Translations under genes and position numbers: made by a program
Assembly: GCA_028711905.1 (NCBI GenBank)
Contig: JAQTRI010000119.1
Span: 1 to 9,400, forward strand
Source of the DNA: Candidatus Wallbacteria bacterium
Lineage (GTDB): Bacteria; Muiribacteriota; JAQTZZ01
Length of the DNA: 9,400 bases
Direction of reading: 5' to 3'
Part shown: positions 1 to 6,189 of the stretch, piece after piece
Position numbering within the stretch: the stretch's first letter is position 1
Layout: each line of letters begins with the position of its first letter
Notes under the pieces: generated by a model
Database searches by the model: none
What the model was told of the DNA's origin: nothing
What the model saw: only the letters and a program-made list of their open reading frames with translations

Positions 1-453
1 CATGCCTTAGTGGTGCCGTCCACTGATCCTGAAGACATTGTCAGGCACGACACTGATGTGGAAAAAGCAGCCATGAAATTCGTGCAGGCCTTTGAAGAGG
101 CTCTGGGCGCACAAGTGAAAGATGTTCACACAGCGGATCTGGCCAGAGCAGCAGGATTGTCCGATTATCCGGGATTCGATTTGTTGTCCCTCAGGCCGGA
201 CGGCATAAAGCTATCGATTGAAGTCAAGGGACGGGCTGCAACTGGCGACATCGAGATTTCGTCCAACGAGTGGGCCAAGGCGTGCATTATGCGGGAGAGA
301 TACTGGCTGTATGTGGTTTTTGACTGCGCCACCCCGAATCCACGGGTAATCAGGGTGCAGGACCCTTTCGGCAAATTGACGGCTAAAGCCAAAGGGAGCA
401 TGGTGATCGGGGCTGCGCAGGTGATGGAATCAGGGGAAAAGTGCAATGGCTAA
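1..453 (+). CDS. C-terminal fragment of DUF3883-domain protein, probably a DISARM-type SNF2 helicase (5' end outside window)
   Basis: The reading frame is open from base 1 (His-Ala-Leu-Val...) to a TAA at 451-453, so this is the last 150 residues of a longer protein; the GTG at base 10 need not be a start. The segment matches my knowledge of DUF3883, a domain with a restriction-nuclease-like fold found at the C-terminus of large SNF2/DEAD-type helicases in anti-phage loci. Visible landmarks, counting from base 1: PGFDLLS with Asp60, an EVKGR stretch with Glu74 and Lys76 (a D...ExK arrangement), then NEWAKA (89-94), RYWLYVV (100-106) and RVQDPFGKL (118-126). The helicase motifs lie upstream and cannot be seen, so helicase identity is inferred from the domain and from the downstream DUF1156 methyltransferase, its usual partner. 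G+C is about 53% in the first line, like the methyltransferase and unlike the genes between them. It ends by an eight-base overlap with a small reading frame at 446. Confidence 0.8.
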   Translation, partial: HALVVPSTDPEDIVRHDTDVEKAAMKFVQAFEEALGAQVKDVHTADLARAAGLSDYPGFDLLSLRPDGIKLSIEVKGRAATGDIEISSNEWAKACIMRERYWLYVVFDCATPNPRVIRVQDPFGKLTAKAKGSMVIGAAQVMESGEKCNG

Positions 454-559
454 GCGAACAAAAATGAACTATACTGTAGATTCATCCCCCCTGTTCATGT
501 GGCAGGGCGCGAGGCTGTTCCGCAAGGGACAGCCTCTGCATTTTTTTCTCATGAGGTAG
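446..559 (+). CDS. Candidate 37-residue small ORF or truncated gene start overlapping the helicase stop
   Basis: An ATG at 446 overlaps the upstream stop (ATGGCTAA, the arrangement typical of translational coupling) and has a plausible Shine-Dalgarno AGGGGA at 432-437, eight bases away. The frame runs 37 codons to TAG at 557-559, beginning MAKRTKMNYTVDSSPLF and ending in HFFLMR. I do not recognise it. The last third is read across the terminator hairpin and T-run, which suggests that the end is not native coding sequence. Two readings are possible: the 5' stub of the gene that originally followed the helicase, cut off when the A+T-rich cassette arrived near 541; or a short leader peptide whose translation could disturb the hairpin. 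Chance is a third possibility at this length. The initiation context is the main support. Confidence 0.3.
   Translation: MAKRTKMNYTVDSSPLFMWQGARLFRKGQPLHFFLMR
447..475 (+). promoter_or_regulatory. Weak sigma70-like promoter candidate ahead of the OLD gene
   Basis: TATACT at 470-475 matches five of six bases of the -10 consensus. At 17 bases upstream the best -35 candidate is TGGCTA (447-452), only three of six, and there is no TGn extension. A start near 482 would give a leader that runs directly into the hairpin at 511. It is listed because the terminator downstream means the OLD gene needs some source of transcription, and nothing better is visible; there is no room for a promoter between the T-run and the ATG at 562. 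Confidence 0.2.
511..547 (+). terminator. Rho-independent terminator (or attenuator) between helicase and OLD gene
   Basis: GAGGCTGT at 511-518 pairs perfectly with ACAGCCTC at 529-536. The stem extends inward by a T-G wobble (519/528) and two C-G pairs (520/527, 521/526) to a GCAA tetraloop (522-525), giving an 11-pair hairpin. TGCA then seven T (541-547) follow. The four-base gap before the T-run is slightly unusual, but the G+C-rich stem, GNRA loop and T-run together are convincing. It lies 15 bases before the start codon of the OLD gene, so it would end transcripts arriving from the helicase operon, or act as an attenuator if transcription begins near 480. Confidence 0.75.
553..557 (+). 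promoter_or_regulatory. Shine-Dalgarno site fixing the OLD-gene start at 562
   Basis: GAGGT lies four bases before ATG 562-564. This supports starting the OLD protein at MPILIQTVRI, the usual N-terminus of OLD/SMC-like ATPases, rather than at an in-frame GTG at 499. The longer version would translate the terminator hairpin and add 21 residues unlike any ATPase N-terminus. Confidence 0.65.
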
Positions 560-561
560 TA

Positions 562-2409
562 ATGCCAATTTTAATCCAGACAGTTCGCATCTCAGGATTC
601 CGTGGTTTGAAAAACATCGAAGTACCTCTTGAACTTAAAACAGTAATAATTGGCGCTAACAATGCAGGTAAGACTTCTTTCCTAAAAGCTTTTCAGTTAT
701 CAATGGGAGATTCTCGCTTTTTGGGGGAAGATGACTTCCATATCTCTTTGGATGGCCAACGATCCAATTTAATTGTAATTGATGTTCGAATAGTACCAAC
801 TGATAATTTTGGAAAACTTACAACCACATTTGATGAACTTTGGAGCAGTATTTTCAGAAGTGATATTCAAATTGAAGAAGATCAGGAATTTCTTGCCATA
901 AGGACTAAATTATCGCAGAAGGACGACCAAAAGCGATTTGCGCCAGAACGGTACTTCCTCAAAATTTGGCCGAAATTTGACGGATGGGATGATGAAAAGT
1001 ATGAATCCTCCAACCGAGCACAAAATTTTGCTGAATCAATCCCACTGTACTTTCAGGAACCACAGAGAGATATTCTGGATGATCTGAGAGAACGAAAATC
1101 GTATCTTGGGCGAATTCTTTCTAAGGTCAAATACAATGATGATGACATGACTGCTTTGAAAGAAATTATTGATGACTTAAACGAAACTGCCATCAGTAAA
1201 AGTGAAGTGCTATCCGCTCTTCAAAGTCATCTATGTGAACTTAAAGATGCTATTGGTGGCAACGGTAAAACTGAAATTTCCAGCGTAGCAAAAGATGTCA
1301 GAGATCTTACGAAGGGCTTACGACTACATTATCAAGAGGGCGCGAATAGTTTCTCAATGGAATACCATGGCATGGGTACCCGAAGCTGGGCATCATTATT
1401 AACCATGAAAGCATTTGCAAAAATTGTTGTTAGCGAAAGAGCTACAGACAATAAGCCATTCTTCCCAATATTAGCGTTAGAAGAACCGGAGGCTCATTTA
1501 CATCCTAACGCTCAGAAACATCTCTACACACAAATTACTGACTTTCCAGGGCAGGTTGTGATATCTACCCACTCTCCTTACATCTCGGCTAATGCAGACC
1601 TGGGTGAGTTACGCAGTTTCTATCGTAGTGGAGATCAAGTTCTAGTTGGAGGAATACCACAAGATTTAGACATAGAAGATAAAAGAAGAATCGGCCGTGA
1701 AGTGATCAACACGAGAGGTGAATTGTTTTTTTCTAAATTGATAATTCTCTGTGAAGGTGAAACTGAAGAGCAAGCACTCCCGGTATTTTTTAAAGATTAC
1801 TTTGAGAGGTTTCCATATGAATTAGGGGTAAATTTTGTTGGAATAAGTGGCTGCGGAAATTATAAGGCTTTTTTCAGATTTGCAAATGCTATAAAAATAC
1901 CTTGGTTAGTCTTTAGCGATGGCGAAGTGGAAACATTAAAAAGGATAAGTCATGAATACGAATCTGTTTTTCACAACAAAATCGATTTGTTTTCTGATTT
2001 TCGATTTGTGGTTTTACCTAATGGGGCACATTACGAAAAGTATCTCTTAGAAAGTGGATATGGGAATGAAATTGAAGCAATCCTTGATGATTTGAATGGT
2101 GAAGGGTGGGTTTCTACTCAAATCAACAAATTAAATGGGAAACTCCGAAAATCACATAGCACTGAAAAGATTTGCGCCACATGCAAGCAGCATATTTTTA
2201 AAGGTGAAAAAAGAGACTATTCCGGGACAGATGGTAAAAAGAATGCTTTAGCAGATTTCATGTTAAAAGATAAAACAAGATTAGCTGTTCCTATTGCAAG
2301 AGCTATTCTGAGTTTAGATAAAGCACGCCGATATCCACCATTAGTAGATGAGATTTTTAAAAAAGTTGGCATTGTATTGAGTATTGAAACATCGGAGAAA
2401 GAATCATGA
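562..2409 (+). CDS. gajA: GajA-like OLD-family ATP-dependent nuclease (ABC-type ATPase plus TOPRIM)
   Basis: This is a 615-residue class 2 OLD protein, the nuclease subunit of Gabija-type anti-phage systems. In the known family the ATPase domain gates a TOPRIM DNA-nicking centre. ATPase landmarks: Walker A GANNAGKT (31-38), an ABC-signature-like GMGTRSWASLL (270-280), Walker B and D-loop LEEPEAHLHP (306-315) and the switch histidine in VISTHSP (His337). The TOPRIM domain follows: CEGETEE (397-403, with Glu398 and Glu402), SDGE (452-455) in the place of the usual DxD, and LKDKTRLA with Lys571 as a likely catalytic lysine. The region between them includes Cys538-x2-Cys541 and His544, half of a possible zinc knuckle. 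It is somewhat longer than the roughly 580 residues I recall for the characterised GajA. Its stop overlaps the next start as ATGA, so the two are coupled. OLD nucleases without a helicase partner exist, but the adjacent UvrD-type gene makes Gabija the best call. Confidence 0.85.
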   Translation: MPILIQTVRISGFRGLKNIEVPLELKTVIIGANNAGKTSFLKAFQLSMGDSRFLGEDDFHISLDGQRSNLIVIDVRIVPTDNFGKLTTTFDELWSSIFRSDIQIEEDQEFLAIRTKLSQKDDQKRFAPERYFLKIWPKFDGWDDEKYESSNRAQNFAESIPLYFQEPQRDILDDLRERKSYLGRILSKVKYNDDDMTALKEIIDDLNETAISKSEVLSALQSHLCELKDAIGGNGKTEISSVAKDVRDLTKGLRLHYQEGANSFSMEYHGMGTRSWASLLTMKAFAKIVVSERATDNKPFFPILALEEPEAHLHPNAQKHLYTQITDFPGQVVISTHSPYISANADLGELRSFYRSGDQVLVGGIPQDLDIEDKRRIGREVINTRGELFFSKLIILCEGETEEQALPVFFKDYFERFPYELGVNFVGISGCGNYKAFFRFANAIKIPWLVFSDGEVETLKRISHEYESVFHNKIDLFSDFRFVVLPNGAHYEKYLLESGYGNEIEAILDDLNGEGWVSTQINKLNGKLRKSHSTEKICATCKQHIFKGEKRDYSGTDGKKNALADFMLKDKTRLAVPIARAILSLDKARRYPPLVDEIFKKVGIVLSIETSEKES

Positions 2410-4289
2410 AACTTTCACCTTCCCAAAAGAAAATTGTATCGGCTTCTGATGGTAATATTTTAGTAACTGCTACAGCAGGATCAGGAAAAACTCGCGTACT
2501 TACTGAGCGGATTCGACATTTGTTAGCAAAAAATCCGTTGGACGGAGTTTTGGCTTTGACTTTCACTAACAAAGCATCGGAGGAAATGACAACAAGGCTG
2601 AATGATATCAAAGATTTAAGACATAGATCATTTATTGGAACAATTCATAGTTTTGCTTTAGAAATCATTGAGAAACACGGGCATCACATTGGCCTGGAAT
2701 CTATACCGCATGTCTTTGAACGCGACGAAGATCGGATGCGTTTACTTGAAGAATCATTAGTTAAGTGTGGAATCGAATTGGCTGAAACTGATTCTAAAGG
2801 AAATGATATTCGCAAAAAGCAACTTTTTGCTTGGTTGGAAAGAATTTCACTTGCGAAACGCAAGCTGCTAAGCGATCAGGAAATCGAGTCAGAATATCCT
2901 GATGAAGACTTTCATTCAATTTATAGAGAATATAACAAAACTTTAAGAGCACATGGTGGCACAGATTTTGATGATCTCCTCATTTTTGCTCATCGTATCA
3001 TTACTGAAGCCCCTAATGTAAAAAAAATCTATAACAGGGCTTATTCGCACATTTGTGTAGATGAAGCGCAAGATTTGAACTTTGCTCAGTATGAACTAAT
3101 AAGTACATTGTGCAGGAATAGTAATGTCACACTTATGATGGTTGGGGATCCCGATCAGTCTATCTATGGATTTAATGGTTCTTCACCCAGTTTTATGACA
3201 CATAAATTCGCTACAGAATTCGCACCAACCAGATTTATCCTGACAGAGAATTTTCGTAGTTCCAAAGAAATTTTATATCTTGCTGAACTATTAAAACCAG
3301 GTTCTCAGCTAACAAAAAAGACTGAAAAAACATACTATGCAGGTAGAGTACTCTTCCAAGAAGCATCAGACGAAGAATTTGAAGCACATTGGGTAGTACT
3401 ACAGATAAGCAATTTGTTAAAAGAATCTGAATGTGAGGAAATTGAGGGTGAAATTACTTTGGAAAAAATGGTTGTTCTAGGTCGTAATCGCTTTGTTTTC
3501 CAAGCACTCGAAAAACTATTAAAAAGGGATAACTACGAGTATTATTTTAAGAAATCTCCTGGACCTCCGATTTTTGAATCTCAAAGTGTTCAAATTTTTG
3601 ATCTTTTGTTGAGAATTGTAATCAATTTGCATGATCGGCTGCATTCTAGACAACTGGCTTCTTTGTGCAATTTACCCTGGACTGATGATACAGATGCCTT
3701 AACTTTTCTAAATAAAATTCATTCTGAAAAGTGTCACATTGATTCTGTTCCAGCACAATTTGCATCACTTTTTTTGCATGAGCTTGAGAAACAACAAAAT
3801 CTTAGAGAAGCTGATTTACCTGCATCAATTGAACAATTTATTGAAGCCATTCAAAATGCTACAATTGATGATGACGAAAAAGAAAGAGCGATTGTAGAGT
3901 TTTCTGATCTTAATGTGCATTGGCAGCGCTATGTAAGAGGAATCTCAAGCAATTCTAACTTGAGCCTTTCAGGATTCCGGAGTGCTTTGGCTATGGGTAA
4001 AACCCAACCGGAGATGGTTCCGAAAGGTTTGGCCCTGTCAACAGTACATACGATGAAAGGCTTGGAGTATGACATTGTCTTCTTGATGGGAATGGGCCAG
4101 GGGTGTTTCCCCGACTATAGAGCAAAATCCAAATCAGCACTTGAAGAAGAGAGAAACAATGCTTTTGTCGCAATAACAAGGGCTAAAAGATTTTTATACA
4201 TTTCCTATCCAAAAATGAAAATGATGCCGTGGGGTGGAAAACGTATTCAAGATCCATCTCAGTTTCTTGGGGAAATGGGCTTGCTTTAA
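2406..4289 (+). CDS. gajB: GajB-like UvrD/REP-family SF1A helicase
   Basis: The 627-residue product has a complete set of SF1A helicase motifs: TATAGSGKT (21-29, motif I), LTFTNKASEEM (51-61, Ia), GTIHSFA (78-84), VDEAQD (218-223, motif II), VGDPDQSIYGFNGSS (246-260, motif III), TENFRSS (280-286, motif IV), STVHTMKGLE (545-554, motif V) and VAITRAK (588-594, motif VI). It should therefore be an active ATP-dependent DNA translocase. In Gabija, GajB binds the GajA oligomer and is thought to respond to DNA ends or exposed DNA during infection. The start ATG overlaps the gajA-like stop, which is the standard Gabija layout. At 627 residues it is clearly longer than the roughly 500 I recall for the best-studied GajB, with a larger region between motifs IV and V (about 290-540). 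No extra nuclease domain can be seen there. A generic UvrD/PcrA repair helicase is unlikely given the coupling and composition. Confidence 0.85.
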   Translation: MKLSPSQKKIVSASDGNILVTATAGSGKTRVLTERIRHLLAKNPLDGVLALTFTNKASEEMTTRLNDIKDLRHRSFIGTIHSFALEIIEKHGHHIGLESIPHVFERDEDRMRLLEESLVKCGIELAETDSKGNDIRKKQLFAWLERISLAKRKLLSDQEIESEYPDEDFHSIYREYNKTLRAHGGTDFDDLLIFAHRIITEAPNVKKIYNRAYSHICVDEAQDLNFAQYELISTLCRNSNVTLMMVGDPDQSIYGFNGSSPSFMTHKFATEFAPTRFILTENFRSSKEILYLAELLKPGSQLTKKTEKTYYAGRVLFQEASDEEFEAHWVVLQISNLLKESECEEIEGEITLEKMVVLGRNRFVFQALEKLLKRDNYEYYFKKSPGPPIFESQSVQIFDLLLRIVINLHDRLHSRQLASLCNLPWTDDTDALTFLNKIHSEKCHIDSVPAQFASLFLHELEKQQNLREADLPASIEQFIEAIQNATIDDDEKERAIVEFSDLNVHWQRYVRGISSNSNLSLSGFRSALAMGKTQPEMVPKGLALSTVHTMKGLEYDIVFLMGMGQGCFPDYRAKSKSALEEERNNAFVAITRAKRFLYISYPKMKMMPWGGKRIQDPSQFLGEMGLL

Positions 4290-4355
4290 TGAAGTGTATT
4301 TAAATGTATTGCTGAAATATCCAATAATCGCTAAGTAAGAGCTGCTGGAGTTAAA

Positions 4356-5141
4356 ATGAGCGATAAAGTTTTCCCGGTAGATGAAAATCTCCTCAACAAT
4401 CACGGATCTCACGCTATTTCTTTATTTATAGTGCAAAGGCTCAAAAAAGATGAACGGACAGGGATCAATTACATTTGGAATCCGTCTGAAAAAGATCAAA
4501 ATGCTACACTTACATTAATCAGTTCGGATGGGAAGTATTATGGATTAACATGTAAGCATGTTATCGAACATTTTCGAGCGAAGAATAAAATTGATTTCTC
4601 TTATAGTTTGATGACCGTTGCTAATAGGCCTTCAGAAATAATTGATGATTTTATTTTTCCTGATGGGGATTGCCTTCAAGAAAACCCGGATATAGCAGTT
4701 TGTGAGCTTACTTCTGAATTTATTGAACATATTAATAAAACACCAATTGATCTTGATAATTCTTCTCAACAGCCGAGTGATATAGATTTCGGATTTGCAT
4801 GCGGTTTTCCTACCAAAATTAAAGAATCTACAAAACTCGGTGATTTTATCCAAATGTCAATGCCAATGTTATACATAGTGGCTGGAATTGATAGCTTTCC
4901 AGCACAAAGATTTAAACTTTACAGTGAACTATCAAAAGCTCCTGATTATGATGATTTTAGTGGCATGAGTGGTGGCCCAATGTTTTGGAGTGTTGAGGAT
5001 GCATATGGGATTTTTGGAATTGTTTATGAGGCCGGAAAAGCTGAGTTGTTCGGCCCAAAGAGTTTGATCATCGCAGGTGAATTCGCTATACCAGTAAGAA
5101 TACGAGACTGGATATCTCAATGTCATTTAAAAAAACCATAG
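4356..5141 (+). CDS. Cytosolic trypsin-like serine protease, Gabija-associated accessory
   Basis: The 261-residue protein has the pattern of a chymotrypsin/trypsin-fold (S1-like) protease: TCKHV with His68, NPDIAV with Asp112 and GMSGGPMF with Ser205 as nucleophile. Order and spacing fit an intact catalytic triad, and GxSGGP is the family's hallmark. No signal peptide or membrane segment is visible, so it should stay in the cytoplasm, unlike DegP-type or secreted proteases; there is no PDZ domain. The ATG is preceded by GGAG (4347-4350) after a 66-base gap in which I see neither terminator nor convincing promoter. It lies 20 bases before a membrane-protein gene with the same low G+C. Cytosolic trypsin-like proteases are known in defence islands as activators or effectors, for example next to bacterial gasdermins; its substrate here is unknown. 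The neighbouring membrane protein is a natural candidate by position only. Confidence 0.8.
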   Translation: MSDKVFPVDENLLNNHGSHAISLFIVQRLKKDERTGINYIWNPSEKDQNATLTLISSDGKYYGLTCKHVIEHFRAKNKIDFSYSLMTVANRPSEIIDDFIFPDGDCLQENPDIAVCELTSEFIEHINKTPIDLDNSSQQPSDIDFGFACGFPTKIKESTKLGDFIQMSMPMLYIVAGIDSFPAQRFKLYSELSKAPDYDDFSGMSGGPMFWSVEDAYGIFGIVYEAGKAELFGPKSLIIAGEFAIPVRIRDWISQCHLKKP

Positions 5142-5148
5142 AAATATA

Positions 5149-5155
5149 GAAGGAG
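5149..5155 (+). promoter_or_regulatory. Strong Shine-Dalgarno site of the two-TM protein gene
   Basis: GAAGGAG ends six bases before ATG 5162-5164, close to the ideal spacing. A second ATG at 5158 sits too near and opens only an eight-codon frame, so this site selects 5162. It is the best ribosome binding site in the cassette. Confidence 0.7.
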
Positions 5156-5161
5156 CAATGT

Positions 5162-6175
5162 ATGAGTACTTCGCAAAAAATTAATGAGAAAGTGCATAGT
5201 ATTTCTAAAACCATCGCTGATCTCGACATTGCCAAATTATTTCGTATGGATTTGAGTGAGCTTAACTTTGAAGAATATCAAGGCATTTTTTCCAGTGTGA
5301 AATCAATTGCTACATTATTGCTTACGAATGACCTCTCAGTAATACCGGATGATATCTTAAGCAATTGTCACAGTCAGTTATCCGAAATTCACAGAGAGTA
5401 TCAGGCAATCCTCGGATTTTCATTGAAGTCAACCGCCAATCCAAACAATCAAAGAAATGGCGTCATCAATAATCTCAAGCAAAGGTATAATGCTCTTTGC
5501 ATAACAATTGCACCTGTCGCAGCTTTGCTAAGTTTCCTTGATCCTGATTTTTCAGATAAACTTACGAAAACTAAATCACAATATGATCAATTTCTCAAAA
5601 CAGCAACAGAATGGACAGAAGTTATTAAAATGCATTCTTCAAATGCAGAAATGATACTCCAGAACATGAAACTCTCAGCCGGCAAAATCGGAGTTTCAGC
5701 TCATTCTACATTGTTCGCTGAAGAAGCCAAAAACTGTAGTAATGCTTCATTTCGGTGGTTGTGGGCCACTTTTGGCTGTGCAGTTGTAACGCTAATTGCT
5801 ATTGCTCTGATAGGATTTTATTTCTGCAAGAATCCGCAGACTTTCAACACACCCCAGGCGATTCAGATAAACATCCTAATTTTGATGTTCATTTCCATTT
5901 TTTATTACGCCACAGTCTGGTGTGGAAAAAACTACCGATCTAACAGGCACAATTATGTGGTAAACAAGCATCGGCAGAATGCTCTCAACACTTTTGAAAC
6001 ATTTGTAGATTCCGCGTCCAAAGACGAAGCAACCAAAAATGCAGTACTTCTTCAGACCACTCAGTGCATTTTTTCTTTAGCGCATTCTGGTTTCATCTCA
6101 CAGGATGCAGAATCAAGCTCTCCCTCACAAATTTTGGAAATTGTCCGGAATTTGCCCAACAAGCCAACTAATTGA
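5162..6175 (+). CDS. Two-transmembrane protein with long helical N-terminal domain, possible membrane effector
   Basis: The 337-residue product is not assigned to a named family. Residues 1-195 look soluble and mostly helical, with a moderately hydrophobic patch at 111-125. Two strong membrane segments follow at about 199-221 and 234-253, separated by a short polar turn, so a helical hairpin in the inner membrane with both ends on the same side is likely. Directly after is a basic, amphipathic stretch, KNYRSNRHNYVVNKHRQNAL (256-275), then a helical C-terminal domain of about 60 residues. This pattern of two TM segments, a His/Asn/Arg-rich linker and a helical tail resembles uncharacterised two-TM proteins I associate with defence islands; that is recollection, not a search. 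No signal peptide is seen. Its start is 20 bases from the protease stop and its stop is 11 bases from the methyltransferase start. A pore-forming or membrane-anchored partner activated by the protease is a hypothesis. A sensor or a toxin kept in check by the protease are alternatives. Confidence 0.7.
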   Translation: MSTSQKINEKVHSISKTIADLDIAKLFRMDLSELNFEEYQGIFSSVKSIATLLLTNDLSVIPDDILSNCHSQLSEIHREYQAILGFSLKSTANPNNQRNGVINNLKQRYNALCITIAPVAALLSFLDPDFSDKLTKTKSQYDQFLKTATEWTEVIKMHSSNAEMILQNMKLSAGKIGVSAHSTLFAEEAKNCSNASFRWLWATFGCAVVTLIAIALIGFYFCKNPQTFNTPQAIQINILILMFISIFYYATVWCGKNYRSNRHNYVVNKHRQNALNTFETFVDSASKDEATKNAVLLQTTQCIFSLAHSGFISQDAESSSPSQILEIVRNLPNKPTN

Positions 6176-6176
6176 A

Positions 6177-6189
6177 GAGGTAATAAATG
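6177..6189 (+). repeat. Near-copy of the OLD-gene initiation region at the right end of the cassette
   Basis: GAGGTAATAAATG here and GAGGTAGTAATG at 553-564 share GAGGTA and a TAATG/AAATG end, differing by one base and one insertion. Both carry the Shine-Dalgarno and start codon of the gene that follows. They bracket the A+T-rich block and could be the joint where it was added, but ribosome binding sites often look alike, so chance is a real alternative. Confidence 0.25.

Larger units (their letters stand above)
541..6186 (+). other. A+T-rich four-gene cassette inserted between the helicase and methyltransferase genes
   Basis: Base composition changes sharply at both edges. Sampled 60-base lines are about 53% G+C in the helicase tail and up to 68% in the end of the methyltransferase, but about 38-40% inside. 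The left change coincides with the terminator T-run at 541; the right one falls at or just before the methyltransferase start at 6187. The four enclosed genes are on one strand with a 4-base overlap and gaps of 66, 20 and 11 bases. No integrase, transposase or long terminal repeat is visible. The only similarity between the ends is GAGGTAGTAATG (553-564) against GAGGTAATAAATG (6177-6189). Insertion as a unit is inferred from composition and layout. Confidence 0.55.

Noticed and set aside
499..561. In-frame GTG at 499 as the start of the OLD-family protein
   Set aside because: The extra 21 codons read through the terminator hairpin and T-run and look unlike an ATPase N-terminus; ATG 562 has GAGGT upstream and gives the expected MPILIQTVRISGFRG beginning.
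4290..4355. Possible promoter or terminator in the 66-base gap before the protease gene
   Set aside because: TTGCTG at 4309-4314 has no acceptable -10 box at 16-18 bases, and no hairpin plus T-run can be built; only the GGAG ribosome site is supportable.
5158..5184. ATG at 5158 ahead of the two-TM protein
   Set aside because: It is out of frame, stops after eight codons and lies only two bases from the GAAGGAG site.
5755..5943. 62-codon forward frame inside the two-TM gene
   Set aside because: It is a shifted reading of the two membrane segments, with no ribosome binding site of its own and no support against the main frame.
541..6186. Transposon or integrase-borne island with terminal inverted repeats
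   Set aside because: No transposase or recombinase gene, no long direct or inverted end repeats and no tRNA gene at either edge were found.
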